A DNA stretch of 15,267 nt, taken from Acidobacteriota bacterium. Its GTDB lineage: Bacteria; Acidobacteriota; Terriglobia; Bryobacterales; JACQDG01. The notes beneath the pieces were generated by a model. The model did not search any database. It had not been told where the DNA came from and saw only the letters and a program-made list of their open reading frames with translations. The DNA lies in contig JACQDG010000166.1 of the NCBI GenBank assembly GCA_016201185.1, positions 1-15,267 of the forward strand, given 5' to 3'. Below, piece after piece: positions 1-6,613 of the stretch (positions are counted from its first letter, which is position 1; each line of letters starts with the position of its first letter). Both the position numbers and the translations under genes were made by a program.

Positions 1-75
1 TCGGGTGATCATAGGGACCCCATTCATCGCTTCGGTTCGCCGGAATAGCAAGGCAAATCTTCGAAGAAAGATGCG

Positions 76-240
76 ATGGCAATTGTTGGCCTGCGGGGCT
101 ACGCCCGGCACCGGGGCGTCAGCCTAAGGGCGGTCCAGAAGGCGATTCAATCGGGGCGGATTCGGACGACGGCGGATGGCAAGATCACACCAAGGAGGCG
201 GATGCAGACTGGCAAGACAAACGCCTTCCGTGGAACTCTT
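76..240 (+). pseudogene. Remnant of helix-turn-helix gene, phage terminase small-subunit-like
   Basis: The frame starting at ATG 76 gives a protein-like N-terminus (MAIVGLRGYARHRGVSLRAV, then QKAIQSGRI and ADGKI). It resembles the N-terminal winged/HTH segment of small DNA-packaging or terminase small-subunit-like proteins, in which an 'R.GVS..AVQKAI..GRI...DGKID' pattern is usual. After Ile37 the frame turns into Arg-rich nonsense, but the +2 frame from 189 continues sensibly (TKEADADWQDKR). Two bases (187-188) stand where one codon is expected, which fits a one-base deletion in a 'GKID' motif. After roughly 230-240 the reading is only antisense of the ligase. A purine-rich GAAGAAAG lies just upstream as a possible ribosome site. 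I read it as a truncated, frameshifted mobile-element or prophage leftover. The family name is from memory and the 3' boundary is approximate. Confidence 0.42.
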
Positions 241-1484
241 TTTGGGCACCGCGAGGGACCGGCTTGGATGGGCTTCTGGTGGGCCGGGCCCTCACCCGCT
301 CGCTGGTCGTTGGCGGAAGCGGCCAAGGCTGCCAGCAAGACAAACATGAGCGCGGCGAGAGCCGGCTTCTGCAGCGGAAAATCAACCATGCTGTGGAGAA
401 ACACCGCAACCACACCCGCGCCCCACACGAAGCGAATGGCGCTGCGGAAACCCCAGATGAAGATCCAGAGGAGCATGGCAAGAAGTGGAAAACCGCCCTC
501 GGCCGTCCATTCCACCCAGTCGCAGTGGGCGTGATTGGCAAAGGCGCCGATATCGAGGAGGGCATAAGCCGGGTACGCGGTCGGCCAGGCGCCAAGGCCG
601 CAGCCGGTCCACGGTCGATCACGGATCATGCAGAGCGAGGAGTAGAACACCTCACGCCGGAACCGAAGAGGATCCGGATCCTGAAACCTTTCCCACAGGA
701 CCTCCCAGCCAACCACCGCGGTGAAGACAACTGCGAAGAAGGCTATCCTTGCCAGACTGGCAAGCAGTGTTCGGAGGGAAATCGTATGGCCAATAATCAA
801 TGGGAAAAGCAGAACGGCGATTTCAAGAGTGACCAGGATCGAGCCGGCCCGGGAAGCGCCGGCAATCACCGAGGCGAACATGGCGCCTGCCACGGCCGCA
901 TAACCGACAGCTCTCTTGCGCTCCGCCAGGATCTTATACAGAGCCAGCGGAAGGAGCAAGGCGACAAAAGAAGCATAATGATCGCGGTTCACGAAAGGCC
1001 CCAGGGCCTGCTCGGCGTACTGCGCCGGAAATAGCCAGAAGACCTTGCCATTAGAGGTGAAAAACTGGATTACGGATACAACGCTCAGCGCGCAGCCGAA
1101 GGAAAGTAGGGACTTACGAAAGGCCTGGCGTATCTCAATAAAGGCCAGCACCTGCAGAGAAAGGAAAAAGATGACGAAGTTTGTGGCCCATCCCAGGACG
1201 GCATTCCAGGTGTCAAATCGGTACACTGTCTGATCCGTGATGAGCTGCAGCAGGCCCCATACCACGGCTCCGCCCAACGGAATCATGACCGTGCTGCCGC
1301 GCACGCGGTAAGGGCGAAACATCGTCCAAACGGCCCAGACGATGGCCAATCCAAACACACCAGCCTGAAACACGGAAACCGCCCAGCGTTCCCGGACCGC
1401 ATCGGTTAAGATTGAAAAACACAGGAGAACCGCTAGCGCCACCGCGGACCAGACAGCGAAACGCCACTGGGGAGTGCCTTCCAT
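147..1484 (-). CDS. O-antigen ligase / polysaccharide polymerase (Wzy_C/WaaL-type) membrane protein
   Basis: A 445-residue polytopic inner-membrane protein with about ten to eleven hydrophobic segments. Recognisable family landmarks are GPFVNRDHYASF (162-173), GASRAG (209-214) and, after a long loop, the Wzy_C-type stretch RPWTGCGLGAWPTAYP (290-305) followed by NHAHCDWVEWTAEGG (317-331) before the last helices. Proteins of this kind either polymerise lipid-linked repeat units or transfer glycans to a lipid or protein acceptor in the periplasm. Sequence alone does not say which. ATG 1484 lies 7 bp after the TPR gene's stop, so it is the third gene of the J-domain/TPR/ligase operon. Family-like sequence ends near residue 392. 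The last ~50 residues are basic and low in similarity, and their distal part is antisense of the small HTH remnant at 76-240, so the tail and stop codon may be acquired. Confidence 0.82.
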   Translation of the reverse strand: MEGTPQWRFAVWSAVALAVLLCFSILTDAVRERWAVSVFQAGVFGLAIVWAVWTMFRPYRVRGSTVMIPLGGAVVWGLLQLITDQTVYRFDTWNAVLGWATNFVIFFLSLQVLAFIEIRQAFRKSLLSFGCALSVVSVIQFFTSNGKVFWLFPAQYAEQALGPFVNRDHYASFVALLLPLALYKILAERKRAVGYAAVAGAMFASVIAGASRAGSILVTLEIAVLLFPLIIGHTISLRTLLASLARIAFFAVVFTAVVGWEVLWERFQDPDPLRFRREVFYSSLCMIRDRPWTGCGLGAWPTAYPAYALLDIGAFANHAHCDWVEWTAEGGFPLLAMLLWIFIWGFRSAIRFVWGAGVVAVFLHSMVDFPLQKPALAALMFVLLAALAASANDQRAGEGPAHQKPIQAGPSRCPKRVPRKAFVLPVCIRLLGVILPSAVVRIRPD

Positions 1485-1491
1485 GGCTCAG

Positions 1492-2760
1492 CTACGGCAG
1501 AGCGAATTCAAGGCTGGTATGGATCAACAAAACCGAGCCTTCGATGCGTGTCGTTCCCAACGTCCGCTGATACGTGAGCGCCACGCGGGCCAAGCGGGTG
1601 TCAGGAGGCGTGGAAAACAGGAGATCGCCTTCCGTCGGCTTTTCGTTCGACATATCGGTAGATCGGGCTGCCAGCTCGGCGCCCGTGGCGAAGTCGAAGA
1701 TCCGCCAGCGCAGGCCCGTATCGGGGGCGATGCCTGAGGTCCGATACCGAAATCGGAACCGGTAGGGTTTACCCGGCAACAGCGGGACCGACTGGCTGAG
1801 AATCTCGCAGCTTTCCGGTTGTTTGCCGGAGAAGGTTACTCGCAGCAGCGGAAGCGATTGGCCCTGAGAAAATGAGACTCCTTCTGGAGAGTGCAGTCGC
1901 CAGTCAAAGCCGTGCGAGAGCGGTAATTCACGGAAGTCGCCATTTGTAAGCGATAGACCTTTATCCGGTTCCAGGGCGGGGTAGGAAATGAGCCTGCGCC
2001 GGCTGACAGCATTCCATATCCGGAGTGCGACCGGGAGCTGTCGCACGCTCAGAAGGCGGTCGCAGGAAGTGAACAAAATCGGCAGATCCTTCGGGCTGGC
2101 GTGTTCTGCCACTCTCTGCGCCACCGGCTCTACGGCATCCAAATGATTGTCATCCAGCAGAAAGCCGAGATACTGCGCCAGGATTTTCGGGTCATCCGGG
2201 ATGGCCCGTTTGAGAATCACCTCTGGGTCCTGTGTCACTCTCCAGCAGAGCCGGAACAGGGGAGCAGCATCACCATACAACATCACGGCCGCTGGCCTTG
2301 CCCATAGCCAAAAGTTTTCCACATCGCTCCGCCGAAAGTAGAAATTGACGAGGGTCCAGCGAGGGTCGTATTGCTTGTCGATGCGGGTCGCCTCGAGCAG
2401 GTTTCTCTCGGCCCTGGCAAAGTCTTTATCCACCTCGGCCCGAAGGCCCAATTCGACCCAGGAAGAAGAGTCCCTGGGGTTGCAGGCGACCGCCGATTCG
2501 AGCGCTGCAAGGGACCCGGCGGGATCTTTCCCCGATTGGTCCAGCATAGCGGCCCAATGAGCATGGTAACGCGCGTTGCCCGGCACGAGTTCGACGGCGC
2601 GGCTGGCGCCCTCCGGCGAGTCCGTATGGACCAAGAGATCGGCGTAACCCAGCCGCAGCGTCCAAAAACACGCATACGCCAGGATGGCGATAGCAATGAG
2701 ACTCGCCAGGATGCGAATTCGGGCGAATCGGGGCTTCATGGGCGGGAGGCTCACTGTCAC
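1492..2760 (-). CDS. Membrane-anchored TPR protein with C-terminal beta-rich domain
   Basis: A 422-residue protein with a short basic N-terminus and one membrane helix (about residues 14-34, ILASLIAIAILAYACFWTL). TPR-like helical repeats follow from about 40 to 150 (ALESAVACNPRDSSSWVELG and AERNLLEATRIDKQYDPRW). The C-terminal half (about 270-420) is predicted beta-rich, with 'NGDFRELPLSHGFDWRL' and 'PGKPYRFRFRYRTS', a pattern seen in carbohydrate-binding jelly-roll domains. It is probably periplasmic. GTG 2760 is preceded by AGGAG at 9 nt spacing and lies 3 bp from the J-domain gene's stop. An ATG at 2739 is a weaker alternative. TPR proteins next to Wzy/WaaL-type genes are common, so a role as scaffold or glycan-recognition partner of the ligase is likely but inferred. 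The whole chain is intact. Confidence 0.75.
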   Translation of the reverse strand: MTVSLPPMKPRFARIRILASLIAIAILAYACFWTLRLGYADLLVHTDSPEGASRAVELVPGNARYHAHWAAMLDQSGKDPAGSLAALESAVACNPRDSSSWVELGLRAEVDKDFARAERNLLEATRIDKQYDPRWTLVNFYFRRSDVENFWLWARPAAVMLYGDAAPLFRLCWRVTQDPEVILKRAIPDDPKILAQYLGFLLDDNHLDAVEPVAQRVAEHASPKDLPILFTSCDRLLSVRQLPVALRIWNAVSRRRLISYPALEPDKGLSLTNGDFRELPLSHGFDWRLHSPEGVSFSQGQSLPLLRVTFSGKQPESCEILSQSVPLLPGKPYRFRFRYRTSGIAPDTGLRWRIFDFATGAELAARSTDMSNEKPTEGDLLFSTPPDTRLARVALTYQRTLGTTRIEGSVLLIHTSLEFALP

Positions 2761-2763
2761 GGC

Positions 2764-3885
2764 TCAAGGCTCCTGGCGGCGGATGAGCACGGCGGTCCCG
2801 GAGGCCAAGCCCATGCCTTTGCCAAAACATGTAGCCCACCAGTTTACTTCCATGGAATTTTCAGAGAGAAGCTTCAATTGCAATTCCCCCTTTGCGCCGC
2901 CCCCGGCGCTCCACGGGAAGCGGGCGCTGTTCTGGGAAGGCGGCTGCCCCTCGAATTGAAAGGCGACCTCCGGCGAAATGGCGCGATCCGAGATCTGATA
3001 TCGCGCCCAGTAGCGCCCTCTCAGCACGCTGGCTTGCTCCAGAATGACCAACTCGATGTATTCCGGCGGATAAAGAGTCTCCGCTGGCTTACCCCGGTCG
3101 GCCCCCGCATAAAACCAGATGCCACCAAAGCCGCTGCGCCTGGGGGGGGATGGACCTTGAAACATTACTGGAGCGCCTGGTGATGCCGCTTGAAAGTTCG
3201 GCGCCGGCTCCTGGACTCGCTCCTTCACGACGGGATGAACGGCAGAAGATGCTCCGCCCTCGCTTCGCAACCGGCCGATCTCCGCAAGGGCCGCATCGCG
3301 CTCCGACCGAACGGTTTCCAGTTTCTCTTGCAATTCCGAAAGTTGCTGTGCCTGCGCCTTGTACTTCTCGCGCAGAGATTCGGAATTTCTGGGCAGCCCA
3401 GCCACCGCCTTGCGCTTGGCGTTCACTTCTGGCGTGAGAGACGGCTGTAACGCCGTATGCGACTGTGAGCGCGCTGTCGAGTCTCGGCTCGTATCCCTAT
3501 CGAGATTGAAATAGCCAACGATGCTTCCCAGCCCGACAGCGGCCATGACGACCCAAACCCAACTTCCCCGAACGATTCTCCATAACTGTAATGCCTCGAC
3601 GCCGGCGTCCGGATGAGGAGCAACCAGAGCGATGGGAACCGGTATATTAGCTGGAGATAACCCGGAACGGTCTTCCAAGCCGGCATCATATTCCCTTCTT
3701 TTGTCTGCATCGATCAACACGCCGACGATCTCGTGTAGGCGCTTCATCTGGCATTCAGCCATGAGCCTCAGCTTCTCGTCCTGATGGTGGTCCGGATGCA
3801 GCAGGCGGACCAGGCTCTTATAAGCCTGGCGGATTTCTTCCGTGGTGGCCGTCTTAGACAGGCCGAGCTCGTCATAGTAGTTCAT
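2764..3885 (-). CDS. J-domain membrane protein with coiled coil and C-terminal beta domain
   Basis: From ATG 3885 the protein has 373 residues. Residues 1-70 are a J domain (NYYDELGL start, HPD at 30-32, DADKRREYDAGL end), the part that stimulates Hsp70 ATPase. A membrane helix follows at about 108-126 (SWVWVVMAAVGLGSIVGYF), then a charged coiled coil at about 166-208 (LREKYKAQAQQLSELQEKLE). A Pro-rich linker leads to a C-terminal beta-like domain at about 252-371 (GIWFYAG, LYPPEYIELVI, ISPEVAFQFEG, ASGTAVLIRR). The HPD motif is intact. An in-frame GTG at 3903 would add six residues; I prefer the ATG because J domains usually start this close to the YY. It heads an operon with the TPR protein and ligase and diverges from the FecR-like gene. 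Topology (J domain inside, beta domain outside) and any link to glycan export are inference. Confidence 0.8.
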   Translation of the reverse strand: MNYYDELGLSKTATTEEIRQAYKSLVRLLHPDHHQDEKLRLMAECQMKRLHEIVGVLIDADKRREYDAGLEDRSGLSPANIPVPIALVAPHPDAGVEALQLWRIVRGSWVWVVMAAVGLGSIVGYFNLDRDTSRDSTARSQSHTALQPSLTPEVNAKRKAVAGLPRNSESLREKYKAQAQQLSELQEKLETVRSERDAALAEIGRLRSEGGASSAVHPVVKERVQEPAPNFQAASPGAPVMFQGPSPPRRSGFGGIWFYAGADRGKPAETLYPPEYIELVILEQASVLRGRYWARYQISDRAISPEVAFQFEGQPPSQNSARFPWSAGGGAKGELQLKLLSENSMEVNWWATCFGKGMGLASGTAVLIRRQEP

Positions 3886-3938
3886 TAGGCTGGCCCATTT
3901 CACGTTTACAATGGTAGGACATTTGTTATGAAAATAGT

Positions 3939-3944
3939 ACTATA
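3939..3944 (-). promoter_or_regulatory. Candidate -10 element for the J-domain/TPR/ligase operon
   Basis: On the minus strand the A+T-rich region upstream of the J-domain gene contains TATAGT (one mismatch from TATAAT), about 53 nt ahead of ATG 3885. No convincing -35 hexamer stands 16-18 bp upstream; TTACAT at 19 bp is the nearest. It is the best candidate but weak. Confidence 0.3.
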
Positions 3945-3989
3945 TACTCGTAAGTGCTGTCATATGTAATATTTGTTTTGAATTCAGCG

Positions 3990-4018
3990 TTGACTTTAGG
4001 AAAATGTTAGTATACACT
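3990..4018 (+). promoter_or_regulatory. Candidate sigma-70-type promoter for the FecR-like gene
   Basis: TTGACT (3990-3995) is followed after 17 bp by TACACT (4013-4018), in a region visibly richer in A+T than the rest of the window. The expected transcript start near 4025 would give a leader of roughly 20 nt that carries the Shine-Dalgarno sequence CGGAGG. An overlapping TATACA (4011-4016) is an alternative -10 with a 15 bp spacer. Confidence 0.5.
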
Positions 4019-4035
4019 GATTATATTTCGTGCAC

Positions 4036-4041
4036 CGGAGG
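4036..4041 (+). promoter_or_regulatory. Ribosome binding site that fixes the FecR-like start
   Basis: CGGAGG lies 6 nt upstream of ATG 4048. It falls inside the reading frame if one starts from the in-frame GTG at 4030, so it argues for the ATG. Confidence 0.7.
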
Positions 4042-4047
4042 AAAATC

Positions 4048-4953
4048 ATGCTTCGTGAACTGCAGTCCGTTATCGCGCTGGCGTTGATCGGATATCTAAG
4101 CGTCGGATCGGCCGCGGCTCCTGTGATCGGCGTAGTGAATGCCCGTGGCAACTTCCGTATTGACAATGCCAAAGTATATCGGCACAGTACCCTCTTCGAT
4201 GGGAATTCGATCGAAACGGAAAAGGTGCCGTCTGAACTCCAGCTCCACAGCGGAGGGCAACTGCTGCTGGACCCTGCTTCTCGGGGTATGGCGTACCGCG
4301 ACCGCATCGTACTCGAAAAGGGGGCCGGACGGCTGAAGGGCGCGAACGGTTATCGGATCGAGGCGCGCACCCTTCGGATTTTGCCCGCGGGACCGGACTC
4401 AGCGGTTCAAGTGGCCCTGAACAAAGCGAATCACGTGCAGGTCAGGGTGTTCAACGGCGCCGCACAGGTGTCTAATGCTGAGGGAGTCGTGGTTGCCAAC
4501 GTTGGACCGGGTAAAGCCCTGGACCTGGAGCCCCAGGCAGCGGGCGCGGCAGCTCCCACCAAATTAACGGGTTGCCTTAAAAGGAAGGACGGAAAGTTCA
4601 TCCTGACGGATGAGACGACGAACGTCACCGTCGAATTGCAGGGCGCCGAGCTGGACCAGCAAGTGGGGAACGTGGTCGAGGTCACTGGCGCCGCGATTCC
4701 CGGCGTCACACCCGTGGCGGGTGCGACCCAGGTGATCAGCGTGAGCGACCTGAAGGAGACTGACAGGAAATGCGCGCGTGGGGACGCAGCCGCGGGTGCA
4801 GCCGCGGGAGCCGCCGCCGGCGCAGGTGCTGGAATAGCAGGACTATCCACTGCGGCTACAGTTGCGATAATTGGTGGCGTTGCTGCAGCGGCAACAGTCG
4901 CTGGCCTAGCGGTGGCGATTGGAGGAGAGGGCAAACCTCCGGCTAGCCCGTGA
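4048..4953 (+). CDS. Secreted FecR-like protein with DUF5818-like domain and Ala/Gly membrane tail
   Basis: From ATG 4048 the protein is 301 residues. It begins with a signal peptide (MLRELQSVIALALIGYLSVG, then SAAA, with likely cleavage near residue 24). Next comes a beta-rich segment that resembles the FecR/LysM-like sugar-side folds of acidobacterial exported proteins (VNARGNFRIDN, LHSGGQLLLDP, VRVFNGAAQVSN). From about 176 a second domain starts with LTGCLKRKDGKFILTDE and ends QVGNVVEVTG, a pattern like the small beta domain called DUF5818, common in Acidobacteriota. An Ala/Gly-rich stretch and a hydrophobic helix (about 247-297) close the chain. It has its own promoter and ribosome site and diverges from the J-domain operon. 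An IS begins about 30 bp past its stop. No enzyme motif is visible; a cell-envelope or sensing role is a guess, and the domain names are by eye. Confidence 0.72.
   Translation: MLRELQSVIALALIGYLSVGSAAAPVIGVVNARGNFRIDNAKVYRHSTLFDGNSIETEKVPSELQLHSGGQLLLDPASRGMAYRDRIVLEKGAGRLKGANGYRIEARTLRILPAGPDSAVQVALNKANHVQVRVFNGAAQVSNAEGVVVANVGPGKALDLEPQAAGAAAPTKLTGCLKRKDGKFILTDETTNVTVELQGAELDQQVGNVVEVTGAAIPGVTPVAGATQVISVSDLKETDRKCARGDAAAGAAAGAAAGAGAGIAGLSTAATVAIIGGVAAAATVAGLAVAIGGEGKPPASP
4786..4809 (+). repeat. Two imperfect tandem copies of a 12-mer
   Basis: GCAGCCGCGGGT is followed directly by GCAGCCGCGGGA, encoding AAGA twice in the Ala/Gly tail of the FecR-like protein. Further Ala/Gly codons continue the pattern more loosely to about 4835. 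It is simple-sequence coding DNA that could slip in steps of four codons. Confidence 0.5.
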
Positions 4954-6433
4954 ACGAACATACTCCACATTTGTCATTTCTAGGAGCTTGTCCGAGAGCC
5001 GCCGGCACGGTGCCAACCGTGCCGTTGAAAGCACCGCCGGGCCGGTCGAAGCGGACGCGATCGCCATCCATGAGCTCAGAAGGATCAGGAGATCTGCCCC
5101 CGTTGGTTTGTCCTCGCATTCGTTCGACCATTCCGCCGCCCTCTACCCGGTAACAGATCCGATACATCTTCAGAATGTTGTGCGTCAGGCACACCAGCGC
5201 CCATTCCCCTTTTACTTTCTCCAGCCCCCGCAGGAGAAATTGCCGGAATCCTCGCCCCTGTTTGATCTGACCGAACACCGGCTCCACAATCCCCTTCCGC
5301 AGCGCACTGATCGCCGCTCCCACCTTGGTCTGCAACTTCCGCCGCATCCGATCCACCCGCGTCGCCCCTTTCGGCAGCGGTCCCCGCTTACAAGGTGCCG
5401 GTCGCTGGCCGTGTTTCTGCTTCTCGGTGGCGATGTAGCCGTCGATCCGCCTCCTCCCCAGGTAGGCCAGGTTCTCCTCCGAGCAGTAACCGTTATCCGC
5501 CGACAACTGCTGCGGCTTCTGCCCCGCTTGCTGCCGAATCGTCCCCACCATCGGCTGCAATTGCTCCTTGTCGTTCGCTTGCTGTGTGACGCTTGACCGA
5601 CGATGAGCTGCAACGCCCACCGCCACCTGCGCGCTGTAGGCCTGCACATACCGGTCCGGCCCTTTCATGATCCGCGACTCCGGGTCGGTGAAGTTGTATT
5701 GCGCCGAATCTTTCGGTACCGCCGGTTCGGCCGGTCGGCCGGCCGCGGCAGCCTCTTGCCGCGCCCTCTGCTCCAGCGCCCGCTGGGCTTCCCGAATTCG
5801 TTTCAATCGCGTCTCGCGCCGTCGTAACTCCACCGGTAGCTCCTCCCCGCTGCGGTCCTTCCCATAGCGGGCGTCTTCCTCCTCATCCAGCGCCTCGGCC
5901 TGGGCCAACAGCTGTTTCACCTCTGCTCGCAACTGCCGCTCTTGTTCCTTCATCCGCCCATAGCTCATGGCCTTATGCTTGGAGGCATTCGCTTGGATTT
6001 TGCTGCTGTCCAACGCCACCCGCCCCAGCTTCATCGCCCCCGCCGCCAGCGCCATCCGCAGCACCTGTTCGAACAGCCCTTCCAGCGCCGCCAGGTGCAT
6101 CTTGCGGAAATCCGAGATCGTCCGAAAGTCCGGCTGGTGGCCCGCCGCCAGCACCCGGAACGCCACATCCTCAGCCAGCTGCTTCTGAATCTTGCGCGAG
6201 GAAAACACCCTCGCGCAGTAGGCGTAGACCAGTACCTTGGTCATCATCAGCGGGTGGTACGGCGGCTGGCCTCGCTCCTCGTCCTCGTAGACCGCTTCGA
6301 TCGCGGACCGGTCTGCCTGATCCACCACGTCGCTGACAAAATAGGCCAGGTGATCTTCCGGCAGCCAATCCTGCAGACTGGGCGGCAGCAGCAGAGCTTG
6401 TTCCGGTTGGTAGGGTCGGTAGGTCTTGGGCAT
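4943..6433 (-). CDS. IS1182-family transposase
   Basis: From ATG 6433 the protein is 496 residues; an in-frame TTG at 6481 would add 16. The N-terminal third has the DUF772-like stretch (LPEDHLAYFVSDVVDQ and PPYHPLMMTKVLVYAYCARV). The DDE triad is visible as VALDSSKIQANASKHKAM, then ADNGYCSEENLAYLG, and EPVFGQIKQGRGFRQF with LTHNILKMYR near the usual family end. A variable charged linker with many Arg/Glu/Ala residues lies between the first two catalytic blocks. After 'ILKMYR' the frame runs on for about 75 residues, crosses the left inverted repeat and stops at TAG 4943, about 40 bp outside the element and overlapping the last 11 bases of the FecR-like gene on the other strand. The core looks intact, so activity is plausible. 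Confidence 0.88.
   Translation of the reverse strand: MPKTYRPYQPEQALLLPPSLQDWLPEDHLAYFVSDVVDQADRSAIEAVYEDEERGQPPYHPLMMTKVLVYAYCARVFSSRKIQKQLAEDVAFRVLAAGHQPDFRTISDFRKMHLAALEGLFEQVLRMALAAGAMKLGRVALDSSKIQANASKHKAMSYGRMKEQERQLRAEVKQLLAQAEALDEEEDARYGKDRSGEELPVELRRRETRLKRIREAQRALEQRARQEAAAAGRPAEPAVPKDSAQYNFTDPESRIMKGPDRYVQAYSAQVAVGVAAHRRSSVTQQANDKEQLQPMVGTIRQQAGQKPQQLSADNGYCSEENLAYLGRRRIDGYIATEKQKHGQRPAPCKRGPLPKGATRVDRMRRKLQTKVGAAISALRKGIVEPVFGQIKQGRGFRQFLLRGLEKVKGEWALVCLTHNILKMYRICYRVEGGGMVERMRGQTNGGRSPDPSELMDGDRVRFDRPGGAFNGTVGTVPAALGQAPRNDKCGVCSFTG
4980..4997 (+). repeat. Left terminal inverted repeat of the IS, with CTAG
   Basis: CTAGGAGCTTGTCCGAGA matches the reverse complement of 6483-6500 at all 18 positions. 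The first four bases may be target DNA rather than element. Confidence 0.9.
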
Positions 6434-6496
6434 AAAACATAATGCCCTGATCTTGTTCCAACCTGCAACAGAAATCGTCAATTCTCGGACAAGCTC
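4984..6496 (-). mobile_element. IS1182-type insertion sequence, apparently complete
   Basis: The element is about 1513 bp and is bounded by perfect 14-bp terminal inverted repeats, GAGCTTGTCCGAGA at the left and its reverse complement at the right. CTAG stands immediately outside both ends. It can be read as a 4-bp target duplication or, being palindromic, as part of 18-bp inverted repeats (4980-4997 and 6483-6500). It carries one long transposase gene on the minus strand with a DDE fold. It separates two convergent genes, the FecR-like gene ending at 4953 and the epimerase ending at 6614, so neither host frame is cut. Intact ends and an intact frame suggest a recent insertion. Confidence 0.85.
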
Positions 6497-6500
6497 CTAG
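6483..6500 (-). repeat. Right terminal inverted repeat of the IS, with CTAG
   Basis: TCTCGGACAAGCTCCTAG on the plus strand is the exact partner of 4980-4997. It lies 50 bp upstream of the transposase ATG. Past the palindromic CTAG the flanks differ: ATTT before the left copy, ACTA after the right copy. Confidence 0.9.
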
Positions 6501-6550
6501 ACTAAACTAACTAACCGGCTGCTAAAAAAGTGCCCGGGATGCATCGGACA

Positions 6551-6570
6551 GACAGGCGAAAGCGCCTGTC
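6551..6570 (-). terminator. Strong hairpin after the epimerase, possible terminator
   Basis: GACAGGCG and CGCCTGTC (6551-6558 and 6563-6570) form a perfect 8-bp stem around a four-base loop, 44 bp past the epimerase stop. In the minus direction a run of six T appears only about 20 bp further on (6524-6529 as A on the plus strand), so it is not a textbook intrinsic terminator. It may end the operon or protect the 3' end. The rest of 6501-6613 shows nothing else. Confidence 0.35.
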
Positions 6571-6613
6571 CAGCATGTACAGTCAATATCTTGCCGGCTA
6601 CTGTGGGACAGCC

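Noticed and set aside
1..75. Possible start of another minus-strand gene from ATG 27
   Set aside because: Only nine codons are visible before the edge and no ribosome site precedes it, so it cannot be supported.
264..1034. Plus-strand open frame of 256 codons opposite the ligase gene
   Set aside because: Its product is rich in Arg/Gly/His with no motif, and it mirrors hydrophobic membrane codons of a clearly coding minus-strand gene.
2371..3183. Plus-strand open frame of 270 codons across the TPR and J-domain genes
   Set aside because: It spans the boundary of two recognisable genes on the other strand and has no family features.
4431..4970. Minus-strand Ala/Pro-rich frame opposite the FecR-like gene
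   Set aside because: It is the antisense of the Ala/Gly repeat codons; the plus strand has promoter, ribosome site and signal peptide.
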